45,526 bases of DNA from Enterococcus rivorum (GTDB lineage: Bacteria; Bacillota; Bacilli; Lactobacillales; Enterococcaceae), in contig NZ_MIEK01000025.1 of the NCBI RefSeq assembly GCF_001742285.1, positions 1-45,526 of the forward strand, given 5' to 3'. The notes below the pieces were generated by a model that saw only the letters and a list, made by a program, of their open reading frames with translations, made no database searches and was not told where the DNA came from. Positions 10,373 to 22,130 of this stretch are shown here, piece after piece. The translations under genes were made by a program, and so were the position numbers. Each line of letters opens with the position of its first letter. Position 1 is the stretch's first letter.

Positions 10373-13300
10373 TTAAATTGGTTCTGTTGAAAAAGCTCTT
10401 GATTCTAAAACTTTTAAAATTGCGTTCGCTGTATCTAAGGAAGTAAATAGTGGAATCCCATGCTCAACGGACTCTCTTCGAATGAAAAAGCCATCTTTAT
10501 TTAAGCTAGATCTATTTTTATCCATGGTGTTTACTACAACTTGTGTTTCACCTTTTCTAATCAAATCAACGACTGTTTCCTTTTCGTTCGAGTTGATTTT
10601 TGCGACAGTTTTTACTGTTAGTCCATGTTTTTCAAAAAGCGCTGCTGTTCCCTTTGTTGCCAATATACTATAGCCAATTTCTTTAAAACGTTTCGCTAAA
10701 TCCAGTGCTTCTACTTTTGTTTCATCTGCAATTGTGAAGAGAACTGCCCCGTAACTTGGCAAGTGTAAGCCTGAAGCTTCAAATGCTTTATATAACGCCT
10801 TTTCCAAATTGGCATCTGAACCCATGACTTCCCCTGTCGATTTCATTTCAGGACCTAAGTAGGTATCCACTTTTCTTAATTTAGTGAATGAGAAAACGGG
10901 TGCCTTCACATGAACTTGGGTACTTTCAGGATATAACCCATCTTGATAACCTAAATCCGTTAACTTTTGACCTAAAATTGCTTTTGTTGCTACTTGTGCC
11001 ATTGAAATACCCGTAATTTTACTTAAAAAAGGAACCGTTCGGCTAGCACGAGGATTTACCTCAATCACATAGACTTTTTCTTCATGAATAACAAACTGAA
11101 TGTTCATCATTCCAATGCAGTTTAGTCCAAGTGCTAATTTTTTTGTATATTCAGCAATAGTCTGTTTAATTTCTTCAGATAATGTTTGTGGCGGATAGAC
11201 TGCCATTGAATCTCCTGAGTGAACTCCTGCCCGCTCTATATGTTCCATAATTCCTGGGATTAACACTGTTTCCCCATCACAAATGGCATCAACTTCACAT
11301 TCTTTTCCTAATAAATAACTATCCACTAAAACAGGATGCTCTGGAGAAGCCTTAACCGCATTTCTCATATAGTCTTCCAAATCAATCTGATTTTCAACGA
11401 TTTCCATCGCTCGTCCACCTAGAACATAACTTGGCCTTACTAATACAGGGTACCCAATTCGATTAGCTATTGCAACTGCTTCTTTTTCACTTGTTGCTGT
11501 ATCCCCAGGTGGTTGAGGAATTTCTAACTGATTTAATGCTTGTTCAAATAAATCACGGTTCTCAGCTCTGTCCAAGTCCTCAATAGAGGTTCCTAAGATT
11601 TTAACGCCTTGTTTTACCAATGGCTCAGCTAAATTGATCGCTGTTTGTCCACCAAATTGAACGATTACTCCAACCGGCTGTTCCAAGTCAATAACATTTA
11701 ATACATCTTCTAAGGTTAACGGCTCGAAGTAAAGCTTATCAGAGATAGAAAAATCGGTTGAAACAGTTTCTGGATTGCTATTCATGATAATAGCTTCATA
11801 ACCAGCGGCTTGAATTGCTTTTACCGAATGAACGGTCGCATAATCAAATTCAACTCCTTGGCCTATCCTAATCGGACCAGAACCTAAAACTAATACAGAA
11901 GGTTTTTCAGAGGGAAGACTTTCATTTTCAATTTCATAAGTGCTGTAAAAATATGGCGTTTGAGATTCAAACTCAGCGGCACAAGTATCTACCATTTTAT
12001 AGACTGGAAGAAGACCCTTTTCATGACGATAATCTCTAACTTCCTGTTCACTAATTCCCCATAAATTTGCTATTTTTTTATCTGAAAATCCGTTTTGCTT
12101 GGCTTCCTTTAAATAGTCTACATTTTTACTATTTTTAGAAAGTTCCTGTTCAAGCTCAACAATATGCAATAATTTGTCTAAAAAGAAGACATCAATTTTC
12201 GTTAGCATCGCGAGTTCCTCAAGTGGATAGCCTCTTCTGATTGCTTCCGATAGATAGAATAATCGATCATCTTGCGCTCTTACAATTTTCTCGGTTAAAA
12301 CATCATCCGTCACTTTTCGACATTCTGCTAATTCATTATGATATGCACCAATTTCTAGAGAACGAACAGCTTTTAGCAGAGATTCTTCAATATTTCTCCC
12401 AATCGCCATCACTTCACCGGTAGCTTTCATTTGTGTCCCTAAAAGACGATCGCCTTTTTCAAATTTATCAAAAGGCCAGCGAGGAATTTTAGCAACTACA
12501 TAATCCAGAGCAGGTTCAAACTCTGCATAGGTCGTTTCTGTCACTGGATTTTTCATCTCATCCAAAGTTAGTCCAACTGCAATTTTAGCCGCTAATTTTG
12601 CAATCGGATAGCCAGTTGCTTTACTGGCTAAAGCTGATGATCTAGATACTCTAGGGTTTACTTCAATCACATAATAATTGAAGCTATGAGGATCTAAAGC
12701 TAATTGTACGTTACAGCCACCTTCTATTTTTAAAGCCCTGATGATTTTTAAAGAAGCATCTCGTAACATCTGATATTCATAGTCAGATAATGTTTGACTT
12801 GGAGCAAAAACTATAGAATCTCCAGTATGAATGCCAACTGGATCAAAATTCTCCATATTACAAACTACAATCGCGTTATCCGCTGAATCTCTCATTACTT
12901 CATATTCAATTTCCTTATAGCCAGCAATACTTTTTTCAATTAAACATTGGGTAGCAGGAGATAGTTTCAAGCCATTTTCAGCAATTATTTTTAATTCCTC
13001 TTCATTGTCACACATTCCACCGCCAGTTCCTCCTAAAGTGAAAGCTGGACGAACAATAATCGGATAACCAATCTTATTAGCAAATGCAACAGCTTGATCT
13101 ACCGTTGTAACGATGTCACTTTCTGGAATTGGTTGCTCAAGTTCTTCCATCAATTGTTTAAATAAGTCCCGATCCTCCGCTTGATCAATTGCACTCAATT
13201 TTGTACCTAAAAGTTCAACCTTCAATTCCGATAAAATTCCCGAAGCTGCTAACTCCATCGCCATATTTAATCCAGTTTGTCCACCAAGCGTTGGCAAGAG

Positions 13301-13555
13301 GGCATCTGGCTGCTCTTTTCTCAAAATTCGTGAAACAAATTCAAGGGTGATTGGTTCTATATAAACTTTATCTGCAATTTCTTTATCTGTCATAATTGTT
13401 GCAGGGTTTGAATTTACTAAAACAACTTCATAACCTTCTTCTTTCAAAGCAAGACATGCCTGTGTTCCAGCATAGTCAAATTCAGCTGCTTGACCGATAA
13501 TAATCGGTCCAGAGCCAATAACCATAATTTTTTTTATGTCTGTTCTTTTTGGCAT
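10373..13555 (-). CDS. carB: Carbamoyl-phosphate synthase large subunit
   Basis: Makes carbamoyl phosphate from ammonia (supplied by CarA), bicarbonate and two ATP. 1060 residues, the expected length, with two homologous ATP-grasp halves: N-terminal [20 protein letters not shown] with GGTGGG at about 175, the second half starting at about 560 ([18 protein letters not shown]), and a C-terminal MGS-like allosteric domain from about 935. ATG directly after the carA stop, with GGAAGGAG nine bases upstream inside carA. It sits in the pyr operon, so it serves the pyrimidine branch (pyrAB equivalent); regulation by UMP/PRPP is inferred from family. Confidence 0.97.
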   Translation of the reverse strand: MPKRTDIKKIMVIGSGPIIIGQAAEFDYAGTQACLALKEEGYEVVLVNSNPATIMTDKEIADKVYIEPITLEFVSRILRKEQPDALLPTLGGQTGLNMAMELAASGILSELKVELLGTKLSAIDQAEDRDLFKQLMEELEQPIPESDIVTTVDQAVAFANKIGYPIIVRPAFTLGGTGGGMCDNEEELKIIAENGLKLSPATQCLIEKSIAGYKEIEYEVMRDSADNAIVVCNMENFDPVGIHTGDSIVFAPSQTLSDYEYQMLRDASLKIIRALKIEGGCNVQLALDPHSFNYYVIEVNPRVSRSSALASKATGYPIAKLAAKIAVGLTLDEMKNPVTETTYAEFEPALDYVVAKIPRWPFDKFEKGDRLLGTQMKATGEVMAIGRNIEESLLKAVRSLEIGAYHNELAECRKVTDDVLTEKIVRAQDDRLFYLSEAIRRGYPLEELAMLTKIDVFFLDKLLHIVELEQELSKNSKNVDYLKEAKQNGFSDKKIANLWGISEQEVRDYRHEKGLLPVYKMVDTCAAEFESQTPYFYSTYEIENESLPSEKPSVLVLGSGPIRIGQGVEFDYATVHSVKAIQAAGYEAIIMNSNPETVSTDFSISDKLYFEPLTLEDVLNVIDLEQPVGVIVQFGGQTAINLAEPLVKQGVKILGTSIEDLDRAENRDLFEQALNQLEIPQPPGDTATSEKEAVAIANRIGYPVLVRPSYVLGGRAMEIVENQIDLEDYMRNAVKASPEHPVLVDSYLLGKECEVDAICDGETVLIPGIMEHIERAGVHSGDSMAVYPPQTLSEEIKQTIAEYTKKLALGLNCIGMMNIQFVIHEEKVYVIEVNPRASRTVPFLSKITGISMAQVATKAILGQKLTDLGYQDGLYPESTQVHVKAPVFSFTKLRKVDTYLGPEMKSTGEVMGSDANLEKALYKAFEASGLHLPSYGAVLFTIADETKVEALDLAKRFKEIGYSILATKGTAALFEKHGLTVKTVAKINSNEKETVVDLIRKGETQVVVNTMDKNRSSLNKDGFFIRRESVEHGIPLFTSLDTANAILKVLESRAFSTEPI

Positions 13556-14635
13556 CTATCCTTGCTCCTTCCACGCATCCATTAATTCCATAAATTCATC
13601 AAACAAGTGCAACCCATCATGAGGTCCAGGCGCTGCGTCTGGGTGATACTGAACTGTAAAGGCTGGATATTTCCGATGACGAACACCTTCTACCGTTCCA
13701 TCATTTACTTCAATATGGGTAACCATTAATTTATCCGCATCAATTGTCGCTTCATCAACCGCATAGCCATGATTTTGCGAGGTGAAATCAATTCGCCCAG
13801 TCGCAACTTCTCTTACAGGATGATTTAAGCCTCGATGGCCAAACTTCATTTTGTAAGTATCTGCATCATTCGCTAGAGAAAATAGTTGATGACCTAAACA
13901 TATCCCAAATATTGGTACTTTTCCTTGAATTTGTTTAATCATCTCAATGGCTTCCGGCACATCTTTGGGATCGCCTGGTCCATTTGTTAACATCACTCCA
14001 TCAGGATGCAATTCTAAAATAGTTTCAGCATCTGTATCATAAGGTAAAACGGTCAAATTACAATGACGCTTGGACAATTCTCGTAGAATACTATGTTTTA
14101 ACCCAAAATCAATCACAACCACATTGCGCCCAATACCTGGACTTGGGTAAGGCTTTGTCGTTGAAACTTGTGCCACTTGATTTTTAGGTAAGACTGTTGC
14201 TTTTAACTGATCGAAGGCATGATTTAAATCATCTTCCGCATCAATAATACTCCCTTTCATGGTTCCTACAGAGCGTAATTTTCTTGTTAACGCTCGTGTA
14301 TCTATTCCAGAAATACCTGGAATATTTTTTCGTTTCAAGAAATCATCTAACGTCATTTGGCTACGCCAGTTTGATGCCACACGAGCATGCTCTTTCACAA
14401 TCACACCTTTACATGTAGGAGCGATTGACTCATAATCATCGCGATTCACACCATAGTTTCCAACCATTGGATAGGTAAAAGTAATAATTTGGCCGTTGAA
14501 ACTTTGATCCGTGATTGTTTCTTGATACCCTGTCATACTTGTAGTAAAAACAACTTCTCCTACAACATCTACTTCTGCACCAAAAGCTTTCCCTTCGAAT
14601 ACAGTCCCATCTTCTAAAATCAATAATCGCTTCAA
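13556..14635 (-). CDS. carA: Carbamoyl-phosphate synthase small subunit (glutaminase)
   Basis: Hydrolyses glutamine and channels ammonia to CarB. 359 residues: the CPSase small-chain N-domain, then a class I glutamine amidotransferase domain with nucleophile Cys246 in GICLGHQ and His331. The usual Glu of the HPEA triad motif is Asp here (HPDA, residue 333). The start is TTG 14635, with GGGAGG nine bases upstream overlapping the pyrC end; no better ATG is near. It abuts carB without a gap. Confidence 0.96.
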   Translation of the reverse strand: MKRLLILEDGTVFEGKAFGAEVDVVGEVVFTTSMTGYQETITDQSFNGQIITFTYPMVGNYGVNRDDYESIAPTCKGVIVKEHARVASNWRSQMTLDDFLKRKNIPGISGIDTRALTRKLRSVGTMKGSIIDAEDDLNHAFDQLKATVLPKNQVAQVSTTKPYPSPGIGRNVVVIDFGLKHSILRELSKRHCNLTVLPYDTDAETILELHPDGVMLTNGPGDPKDVPEAIEMIKQIQGKVPIFGICLGHQLFSLANDADTYKMKFGHRGLNHPVREVATGRIDFTSQNHGYAVDEATIDADKLMVTHIEVNDGTVEGVRHRKYPAFTVQYHPDAAPGPHDGLHLFDEFMELMDAWKEQG

Positions 14636-14636
14636 A

Positions 14637-15920
14637 CTAGACGTCCTCCCTTGACCAGACTAGTTTTCCATCAACGAATGTCATCAAAGTATTTCCTTTA
14701 ACTTTCCAACCAACAAATGGTGTATTTACCGCTAATGATTCAAAATCTTTGTCATTAATCACTTCTTCAAACTCAAGGTCAAAAATAGCAATATCTGCTG
14801 CTGCACCGATTGCTAACGTTCCAGCTGATAAGCCAAAAATAGCGGCTGGTTTTTTAGCCATCCAGTCAATTACTTGTTCTAAAGTGAATTTTCCGGTTTC
14901 TACAAAATACGTGTAAATCAGTTGAAAGGCTGTTTCAATTCCTACAATACCAAATGGTGCCTTCATAAAGCTTTGGTTTTTTTCGTCTAACCCGTGAGGC
15001 GCATGGTCAGTCGCGATACAATCTATTGTTCCATCAAGAAGTCCTTCAATTAACGCGTCACGATCTGCACTTCCTCTTAATGGAGGATTCATTTTCCAAA
15101 AACCGTTATCTTCAGGAATATCTTCATCTATTAAAATCAGATGGTGTGGCGATACTTCCGCTGTTACGTTAATTCCAGCACGTTTTGCATCCCTTATAAC
15201 ACGAACGCTTTCTTTTGTAGAAACATGACAAACGTGATAGTGAACACCGGTTTCTCCTGCTAAAACAACATCTCTAGCAATTTGTGACGCTTCAGTTGAA
15301 CTTAATATTCCCGGCAACCCAAGTTTTTTCGATATTTCTCCTTCATGCATCACGCCACCAAATAAAAGAGAGTCATCTTCTGTGTGGGCAACTAAAGCCA
15401 ACCCAACTTCTGCGGCTTCTTTCATCGCAAGATACATAGTTCCTGCTGTTTGTACACCAACACCATCATTCGTGAAAGCAAAAGCGCCTGCTTCTTTCAA
15501 CGCTTTTTGATCCGTTAAACGCTCACTTCTTAGTTCTTCTGTTATGGGCGCATATTGGAGCACTTTTATCACTGAATCTTTTTGAATAATATCATAGATT
15601 TCTTTTAATTTTTCAGCAGTATCTGGAACTGGATTCAGATTGGGCATCGCACAAACGGTGGTAAAACCACCTCTTGCAGAGGCTTTGCTTCCAGTATTAA
15701 TAGTTTCTTTATAGGTAAAACCAGGTTCTCTCAAATGGACATGAACGTCTACTAACCCAGGAGCAATTAATTGTACTTTAGCATCGTAAACTTTGTCAAA
15801 TTTAGTATCATCAAAGTCTGCTCCAATTGCTTTAATCTTGCCTTCTTCAATCCAAATTGAAACAGGTGTCAACTCATTATTTTTGTTCACAATATTTCCA
15901 TTTTTTATTAATGTTTTCAT
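14637..15920 (-). CDS. pyrC: Dihydroorotase
   Basis: Cyclises carbamoyl-aspartate to dihydroorotate. 427 residues, type I (Gram-positive) dihydroorotase of the amidohydrolase superfamily: metal ligands in [10 protein letters not shown] (His60, His62), substrate loop [13 protein letters not shown], and the late CIATDHAPH with the catalytic Asp. A GTG three codons earlier (15929) is possible, but AGGTGAT, the best ribosome site, overlaps it and lies five bases before ATG 15920, which is therefore preferred. The longer frame abuts the pyrB stop. Confidence 0.95.
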   Translation of the reverse strand: MKTLIKNGNIVNKNNELTPVSIWIEEGKIKAIGADFDDTKFDKVYDAKVQLIAPGLVDVHVHLREPGFTYKETINTGSKASARGGFTTVCAMPNLNPVPDTAEKLKEIYDIIQKDSVIKVLQYAPITEELRSERLTDQKALKEAGAFAFTNDGVGVQTAGTMYLAMKEAAEVGLALVAHTEDDSLLFGGVMHEGEISKKLGLPGILSSTEASQIARDVVLAGETGVHYHVCHVSTKESVRVIRDAKRAGINVTAEVSPHHLILIDEDIPEDNGFWKMNPPLRGSADRDALIEGLLDGTIDCIATDHAPHGLDEKNQSFMKAPFGIVGIETAFQLIYTYFVETGKFTLEQVIDWMAKKPAAIFGLSAGTLAIGAAADIAIFDLEFEEVINDKDFESLAVNTPFVGWKVKGNTLMTFVDGKLVWSREDV

Positions 15921-15929
15921 TTTAATCAC

Positions 15930-16856
15930 CTAAGCCTTTCCTTGTAATACTGCTTCTAAAATTGCCATTCGCATATAAACACCATTACTCATTTGTTGAA
16001 TGATTCTCGATTGGATTCCTTCGACTAAAGAATCTGCTAATTCTACATCACGATTGATGGGTGCTGGGTGCATAATTATTGCATGTTTTTTCATTCTTGC
16101 AGCACGCTCAATCGTCAGACCAAATTCTTGATGGTACGATTCTTTTGAAAAAATTTCAGAGCCATCATGTCGCTCATGTTGAACGCGTAACATCATCATT
16201 ACGTCCACTGTTTCAACCACTTCATCTACAGGTAAGTAATGACCATAAGCTTCAAATTTCTTATCGTACCATTCTTCTGGGCCAGAAAAGAATATCTTCG
16301 CTCCTAAACGTTTCAACATTTGCATATTCGATTTTGCGACTCGAGAATGTGTAATATCACCGACAATCGCGATGTTCAATCCTTCGAAATAGCCAAACTC
16401 TTCATATATCGTCATTAAATCCAATAAACATTGCGTTGGATGTTGTCCGCTACCGTCTCCACCATTAATAATAGAACATTGGATGGTTTTACTTTCAATC
16501 AGCTCATCGTAATAATTCTCTTCACTATGACGAATAACTGCCACATCTACCCCTATTGCTGACATTGTTAAGACAGTGTCATAAAGTGTTTCACCTTTTT
16601 TTACTGAACTCATGCTTTCTTCAAACTCTATCACTTCAATCCCAAGTTTTTTCTCAGCTACATCAAAGCTCTTGTGAGTTCTAGTACTATTTTCAAAAAA
16701 CAAATTCGTTGCAAAGTACTGCGGCTTTTCTGGTTGCCATGTAGCACCTTGTTTAAATTCCTGTGCTCTTCGAATTAATCCTATTACTTCTTGGTCTGAT
16801 AAAGCTTCAACGGTTAAAAGATGTTTTAAACTAATACGTTCAGATGTGATAATCAT
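15930..16856 (-). CDS. pyrB: Aspartate carbamoyltransferase catalytic subunit
   Basis: Condenses carbamoyl phosphate and aspartate. 308 residues with the carbamoyl-phosphate motif [12 protein letters not shown] (STRTH at 57-61), [15 protein letters not shown] in the middle and HPAPINRD near the end. No pyrI regulatory chain is present, as in other Firmicutes. ATG with AGGAGG seven bases upstream. The pyrP stop is 11 bases upstream. Confidence 0.97.
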   Translation of the reverse strand: MIITSERISLKHLLTVEALSDQEVIGLIRRAQEFKQGATWQPEKPQYFATNLFFENSTRTHKSFDVAEKKLGIEVIEFEESMSSVKKGETLYDTVLTMSAIGVDVAVIRHSEENYYDELIESKTIQCSIINGGDGSGQHPTQCLLDLMTIYEEFGYFEGLNIAIVGDITHSRVAKSNMQMLKRLGAKIFFSGPEEWYDKKFEAYGHYLPVDEVVETVDVMMMLRVQHERHDGSEIFSKESYHQEFGLTIERAARMKKHAIIMHPAPINRDVELADSLVEGIQSRIIQQMSNGVYMRMAILEAVLQGKA

Positions 16857-16867
16857 TCGTTTTCCTC

Positions 16868-18163
16868 CTATTCTTCGCTTCTTGCGGTTTCAGGTAAAAT
16901 TAGGTTAAGAATAATTCCTAGAACTGTTGCTAATGCCATTGATGATAATTCAAAGGTTTCTAATTTAAAGACCAATCCACCAATTCCAATGACCAAAATA
17001 ACTGATGCAATTAATAGATTCTTTTTCTTGTCAAAATCCACTTTGTTGTCAATCAAAATTTTCAATCCGCTGGCTGCAATCACACCGAACAAAACAAAGC
17101 TGATTCCTGAAATAACAGGTCCTGGGATACTTAAAATGATGGCACTAAGCTTCCCAACAAATCCCAATGCGACCGCAAAAACTGCAGCTCCGCCAATAAC
17201 GAAAACACTATGAACTCTTGTAATGGCTAGTACACCGATGTTTTCTCCGTAACTTGTTACCGGAGGTCCACCAACTAAACCGGCAACGATTTGCGCTGCT
17301 CCATCTCCCATTAGTGTCTTTGATAAACCTGGCTCTTGGAAAAAATTACGTTTAGTTAATTTATTTAAAACCATCAAATGTCCAATATGTTCTGTCATCG
17401 TTACAAAGGCAATTGGAGCCATTGTTGTGATAGCATTTATATATAGCTTAGGTTGATATTGTACAAAAGGAACTTCGAAATTTGGCATTGCAATCCAAGC
17501 TGCTTCTTTTATTGGTTCCAGATCAATAATCCCAAATAATAAGGCCACCAAGTAACCACTAACAATTCCCAGTAATATTGGGATCAACCCAAGAAATCCT
17601 TTGAAAAACATGTTGTAGAAAATAGTCAATCCTAATGTAATTAATGCAACTGCGATATATTTAAAATCATAAACTGTATGAGCGGCATCGCTATACATTG
17701 CATTATTCGCTGCATTTGACGCTAAGCCTAATCCGATAACCATCACAACAGGTCCCACAACAATTGGCGGTAAAATTTTATCTAACCAGTCGGAACCAAA
17801 TTTTCCAACAATCAGAGAAACAATTAGATAAACAGCACCTGTCGTCATTGCCCCTTGGGCTATCGCAGGATAACCATCACTTTTCATCAACATTTGCATC
17901 GCTGCGATAAAAGCAAAGCTACTCCCTAAGTAAGCGGGTATTTTTCCTTTTGTGGTTGTCAGATAAACGATTGTTCCTAACCCCGAACTAACTAAAGCAA
18001 TTCCTGGATCAATCCCTACTAAAATTGGCACTAAAACGGTGGCACCAAACATTGTAAATAAGTGCTGTAAGCTTAAGCCAATCCATTGTCCTGTACTTGG
18101 ACGATCGTGTATATCTAAAACTGCATCTGTATTTCTAAACTTTTTTCCTGTTTCTGTCTTCAT
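16868..18163 (-). CDS. pyrP: Uracil permease (NCS2 family)
   Basis: Membrane uracil:proton symporter. 431 residues with a pattern of about 14 hydrophobic segments typical of NCS2/UraA transporters. The motif [19 protein letters not shown] carries the family's QN/EN-G signature, and TEHIGHL at about 258-264 carries the substrate-binding Glu. It is the second gene of the operon, 27 bases after pyrR. The site before its ATG is weak (GATGGG-like), so output may depend on coupling to pyrR translation. Confidence 0.95.
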   Translation of the reverse strand: MKTETGKKFRNTDAVLDIHDRPSTGQWIGLSLQHLFTMFGATVLVPILVGIDPGIALVSSGLGTIVYLTTTKGKIPAYLGSSFAFIAAMQMLMKSDGYPAIAQGAMTTGAVYLIVSLIVGKFGSDWLDKILPPIVVGPVVMVIGLGLASNAANNAMYSDAAHTVYDFKYIAVALITLGLTIFYNMFFKGFLGLIPILLGIVSGYLVALLFGIIDLEPIKEAAWIAMPNFEVPFVQYQPKLYINAITTMAPIAFVTMTEHIGHLMVLNKLTKRNFFQEPGLSKTLMGDGAAQIVAGLVGGPPVTSYGENIGVLAITRVHSVFVIGGAAVFAVALGFVGKLSAIILSIPGPVISGISFVLFGVIAASGLKILIDNKVDFDKKKNLLIASVILVIGIGGLVFKLETFELSSMALATVLGIILNLILPETARSEE

Positions 18164-18190
18164 TCAATCAAACCCATCCACTTAATTTTT

Positions 18191-18760
<570 letters not shown>

Positions 18761-18805
18761 CTAGAATTTGAGCACCTTTAAGCGAAAAACAGTTCATTTT
18801 TTATA

Positions 18806-18950
18806 CAAAAAAACTCCTACCCGGATTTTGGGCAGGAGGATTGATTACACTAAGGTACTATGCATCACATGCAGTCTTTTCTCTAAGCGCACTTAGATTA
18901 TTCTGCACGTTTCCTTCTTAGCCTCACGGGACTACTCTTAAAGGATGTTC
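18806..18950 (-). promoter_or_regulatory. PyrR-dependent attenuator in the pyr leader
   Basis: Minus-strand leader RNA. The conserved PyrR-binding loop (about 18913-18940) contains AGUCCCGUGAGGCU closed by UCCUU/AAGGA pairs. About 75 bases later there is a terminator: CTCCTGCCC pairs with GGGTAGGAG (18838-18830 with 18822-18814), followed by seven T. Intervening sequence can form the competing antiterminator. This is the classic Firmicutes arrangement and the only copy in this operon, so it must govern all ten genes. Confidence 0.92.
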
Positions 18951-18974
18951 ATATTCATTTTTTATTCTTTAAAC

Positions 18975-19003
18975 AGTGTACCTTTTATTGGAAAATAATG
19001 CAA
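18975..19003 (-). promoter_or_regulatory. pyr operon promoter
   Basis: On the minus strand TTGCAT (18998-19003) and TACACT (18975-18980) with 17-base spacing, directly upstream of the PyrR leader. Confidence 0.7.
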
Positions 19004-19136
19004 CGATTATTTTCCAAATGCTGAATTTTTTTTATTAGTGTTTAAATGCTTCTTTTTAAAGGAACGCTCAGTATTACTTGCACTCAAGCAACATTTAATC
19101 TAATCTAGGTTTTCATAAAAACATAACAGCATACCA

Positions 19137-19165
19137 TTGACTAAAAATCTGGTACAATTTAGATA
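19137..19165 (+). promoter_or_regulatory. Promoter of the ChbG/YdjC-like gene
   Basis: TTGACT (19137-19142) and TAGATA (19160-19165) are 17 bases apart; an overlapping extended -10 (TGGTACAAT, 19150-19158) is an alternative. Confidence 0.5.
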
Positions 19166-19188
19166 AGATAAAAACGGAGGTTTTAAAA

Positions 19189-19959
19189 ATGAAGTTAATT
19201 GTTAATGCCGATGATTTCGGTTTTTCTAAAGGTCAAAATTATGGAATTATTGATTCCTTCAAAGATGGAATTGTTACCGCAACTACCTTAATGAACAACA
19301 TGCCTGATACCATGCACGCCTATGAACTTGCAAAAGCAAACCCAGATTTAGATCTGGGCGTTCACTTAGCCTTAGACGTTGGACGTCCTATCTCATCTAT
19401 TGAATTAGTCCCGTCATTAGTAGATGAAGACGGCTTATTCAAAAAGAATCCATTAGCAGACAAATTGAACAGTCCTCTAAATCTGAGAGAAGTATACACT
19501 GAATGGAAAGCACAAATTGATCTAATGATTGATAACGATATTCAACCAACACACATTGATTCTCATCACCATATTCATATGGATCCCTCTCTGATAGAAA
19601 CCTATTTAAAACTTGCAAAAGAATACGATTTAGCAATTCGGTTCCATCCTAAAGAATTACCAAAAGAAACCATTCCCTTATTAAATAAAATGATAACTGA
19701 TTTCCGCCGTGCTGACCTATTTTCAAGTGAATTTTATCTAGAAAATGTAGCAGTTGACTTCTTTTATAAGCTTCCATTAAGAACAGATAAAACAGTGGAA
19801 ATTATGTGCCACCCGGCCTATCTAGATCAAACAATATTAACTCGAAGCTCTTATGCACTGGAAAGAAGTATTGAGTTAGAGGTTTTACAGAGTTCTGAGG
19901 CAAAGTTAATTTTGGCTGAAAATAAGGTAGAATTGATCAACTTTAAGCAGTTAATCTGA
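19189..19959 (+). CDS. ChbG/YdjC-family carbohydrate deacetylase
   Basis: Metal-dependent hydrolase that removes acetyl groups from N-acetylated sugars such as diacetylchitobiose (family knowledge; the actual substrate is not shown). 256 residues. Metal/catalytic residues are visible: NADDFG (Asp8-Asp9) at the N-terminus, His59 in LGVHL, and the His cluster in HIDSHHHIHMDP (122-133). ATG with GGAGG nine bases upstream. Single gene with its own promoter and terminator; no chitobiose PTS genes nearby. Confidence 0.9.
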   Translation: MKLIVNADDFGFSKGQNYGIIDSFKDGIVTATTLMNNMPDTMHAYELAKANPDLDLGVHLALDVGRPISSIELVPSLVDEDGLFKKNPLADKLNSPLNLREVYTEWKAQIDLMIDNDIQPTHIDSHHHIHMDPSLIETYLKLAKEYDLAIRFHPKELPKETIPLLNKMITDFRRADLFSSEFYLENVAVDFFYKLPLRTDKTVEIMCHPAYLDQTILTRSSYALERSIELEVLQSSEAKLILAENKVELINFKQLI

Positions 19960-19973
19960 ATAGTTTTATAAAC

Positions 19974-20023
19974 AGAACTGGTAGGAGGATTTTTGACAGC
20001 AAAAACCCTCTTACCAGTTCTTT
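19974..20023. terminator. Bidirectional terminator
   Basis: AGAACTGGTAGGAGG (19974-19988) pairs with 20007-20021 across an 18-base loop that carries T-rich and A-rich runs. It separates the convergent deacetylase and RluD-type genes. Confidence 0.8.
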
Positions 20024-20051
20024 CTCAGTTTATTCCGTTATTAAATCAATG

Positions 20052-20960
20052 TTACTCTTCTATATTTCGTAATTGTTCAATTGTCTTTTCGAAAATCTCT
20101 GGAAGAGGCGCTTCAAATACCATCATTTCCCCTGTCGTGGGATGTTTAAACCCTAACATTTCAGCGTGTAAAAATTGCCCATTTCCCTTTAATGTTCTTC
20201 TTGGTCCATACACCGGATCTCCAGCAACTGGATAGCCAATATATTTCATATGAACACGTATTTGATGTGTTCGTCCAGTCTCTAATTGTAATTGAACTAA
20301 AGTATAGTCAGAAAAACGCTCTAGTACTTCAAAATGAGTCACTGCTGGTTTTCCACCTTCAATAACAGCTTGCATTTTCCGGTCTGTTTTCGAACGACCG
20401 ATTGGCGCATTGATTTCACCTTTATCATGACCGATTTCACCATGAACTAATGCAACATATTTTCGTAAAGAAGTCTTATCTTTTAACTGTTCGGCTAAGG
20501 CTTCATGCGCTTTATCATTTTTAGCAACCATTAATAAGCCAGAAGTATCTTTGTCAATTCGATGAACAATTCCTGGTCGAATGACACCGTTGATAGAAGA
20601 CAAATCTTTAATATGGTACAGTAACGCATTAACTAATGTTCCAGTAGGATGACCTGCTGAGGGATGAACTACCATTCCTTGAGGCTTATTTACAACGACA
20701 ACATCTTGATCCTCATATACAATCGTTAAAGGAATATTTTCTGGTAGCACATCTAGAACTTCAGGTTCCGGAACGTTAATAACGATCTCATCTTCTTGTT
20801 TTACTTTATAATTGGATTTTACTAGTTCATTATTTACACGGACATTTTCTTCTTTTAACCATTGTTGAATTTGAGAACGTGAATGTCCTTTTAGGCGTTC
20901 GCTCAAAACCTTATCGATTCTACCCGTTTCATTTTTAATTTTCACATTAATTTGTTCCAT
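20052..20960 (-). CDS. RluD-type 23S rRNA pseudouridine synthase
   Basis: RNA pseudouridine synthase of the RluA/RluD group, 302 residues. It has an N-terminal S4 RNA-binding domain (RIDKVLSERLKGHSRSQIQQWL, about 14-35) and the catalytic motif HRIDKDTSGL with Asp136. In Gram-positives this gene commonly follows lspA (B. subtilis ylyB position), as here, and it overlaps lspA by 14 bases. Target uridines are inferred from family only. Last gene of a four-gene operon. Confidence 0.93.
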   Translation of the reverse strand: MEQINVKIKNETGRIDKVLSERLKGHSRSQIQQWLKEENVRVNNELVKSNYKVKQEDEIVINVPEPEVLDVLPENIPLTIVYEDQDVVVVNKPQGMVVHPSAGHPTGTLVNALLYHIKDLSSINGVIRPGIVHRIDKDTSGLLMVAKNDKAHEALAEQLKDKTSLRKYVALVHGEIGHDKGEINAPIGRSKTDRKMQAVIEGGKPAVTHFEVLERFSDYTLVQLQLETGRTHQIRVHMKYIGYPVAGDPVYGPRRTLKGNGQFLHAEMLGFKHPTTGEMMVFEAPLPEIFEKTIEQLRNIEE

Positions 20961-21432
20961 TTTTCCCGTCCTTCGCTGCTTTCTCGTCTAACACTAAGTA
21001 AATAAAAATACATATCACACCGATGACTAATGACATATCGGCAACATTAAAGATAGGAAAATTCATAAAATCTGTTTGGAACATATCTACCACAAAGCCT
21101 AAACGAAGCCGATCAATAAAATTCCCCACTGCGCCAGCTAAAACCAAACTTAATCCAAATCCAAACCATTTACTTGTAGGTGGTGTTTTTATCAAAACGT
21201 ACAAGATACCAAGTACAACCACACTTGTGATAATGTAAAAAAAACACATTTTTCCTTCTAATAAACTCCAAGCAGCCCCAGTATTTCTAATATAAGTAAA
21301 TGACAAAAATCCTGGAATAAAATCTTTTGTTTCTCCCAGTGGGATATTGGCCACCGTTAAATATTTCACCCATTGATCTAAGCCAATGAGAACTACACTA
21401 ATAATAAGATAAATTGCTAGCAAATGCTTCAT
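20947..21432 (-). CDS. lspA: Lipoprotein signal peptidase (signal peptidase II)
   Basis: Integral membrane aspartyl protease that cleaves prolipoproteins before the lipidated Cys. 161 residues, four hydrophobic segments, and conserved motifs NTGAAWS (50-56), GNFIDRL (Asp107) and FNVADMS (Asp132), the latter two giving the catalytic pair. It overlaps the upstream HEPN-CBS gene by four bases (ATGA). A substrate, the PstS-like lipoprotein, is in the same window. Confidence 0.97.
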   Translation of the reverse strand: MKHLLAIYLIISVVLIGLDQWVKYLTVANIPLGETKDFIPGFLSFTYIRNTGAAWSLLEGKMCFFYIITSVVVLGILYVLIKTPPTSKWFGFGLSLVLAGAVGNFIDRLRLGFVVDMFQTDFMNFPIFNVADMSLVIGVICIFIYLVLDEKAAKDGKNGTN

Positions 21433-22130
21433 TCCTTCTCTAAAATTTTATATAAATCTTTTGGTCGAATAATCCCTAATAGATTACCATTTGGATCAGC
21501 ATTTCTAGTGATTAAAATGGCTTCCAACCAAGGTTGGTTACTAAATAATTCTTGTGCTTCAAAAATGGTTGTCTCCCCATTTACAAAATGATAATTTATT
21601 TTATTACGATTGATTTCCAACAATTCAGAAGCTTTTCGTCCTTCTATATAAATTTCTCCTTTTTCACTTTCCATAGCAAACCAAAATCCAATGCCATGAA
21701 CAGTGATTAATCCTTGAAAGATTCCTTTTTTATAAATTGGAAACTGTGAGTATCTTTTTCTAACCACAATAGCCAAAATTTCTTTTATCGAGATATTTGT
21801 TTCAAATCCAGTTACCTTTTTGGAAAAACGTGGTAAGACCTTAGCTGGACTTACTAATAACTGTTCTATTTCTACCATACGATTAACAGCCCATTCATTA
21901 GGTTCTGCAATAATGAATTCTTGAGAAATTCGTTCATGGACAATCGCGTTCCTTAATTGTGCCATTTGCAATAAATCCTCTTCTACAGTTCCAACCTGAG
22001 AGCCTTTTTTTCTCGCTAAACGTCTGACCATCTCGCTAAAGCCAATATTGCTAGAATTATTTAATTGTTCTCTCAACCACTTTTCCACTCGATTGAAACT
22101 ATTCAGAAATGTTTCTGCTCCCTGTCCCAT
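21429..22130 (-). CDS. HEPN-like plus CBS-domain protein
   Basis: 233-residue soluble protein. The N-terminal 90 residues look all-helical and contain QLRNAIVHERI, that is R60-N-x3-H65, the RX4H motif of HEPN domains. The C-terminal part looks like a CBS pair (about 98-150 and 168-230, ending ILITRNADPNGNLLGIIRPKDLYKIL), a typical adenosine-nucleotide sensor. HEPN domains are often RNases or nucleotide-binding modules, so a nucleotide-sensing RNA-acting protein is an inference. ATG with AAGGAG eight bases upstream. It overlaps the upstream small membrane gene by 32 bases and lspA by 4, so it is embedded in an operon for membrane/ribosome maturation. Confidence 0.8.
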   Translation of the reverse strand: MGQGAETFLNSFNRVEKWLREQLNNSSNIGFSEMVRRLARKKGSQVGTVEEDLLQMAQLRNAIVHERISQEFIIAEPNEWAVNRMVEIEQLLVSPAKVLPRFSKKVTGFETNISIKEILAIVVRKRYSQFPIYKKGIFQGLITVHGIGFWFAMESEKGEIYIEGRKASELLEINRNKINYHFVNGETTIFEAQELFSNQPWLEAILITRNADPNGNLLGIIRPKDLYKILEKE

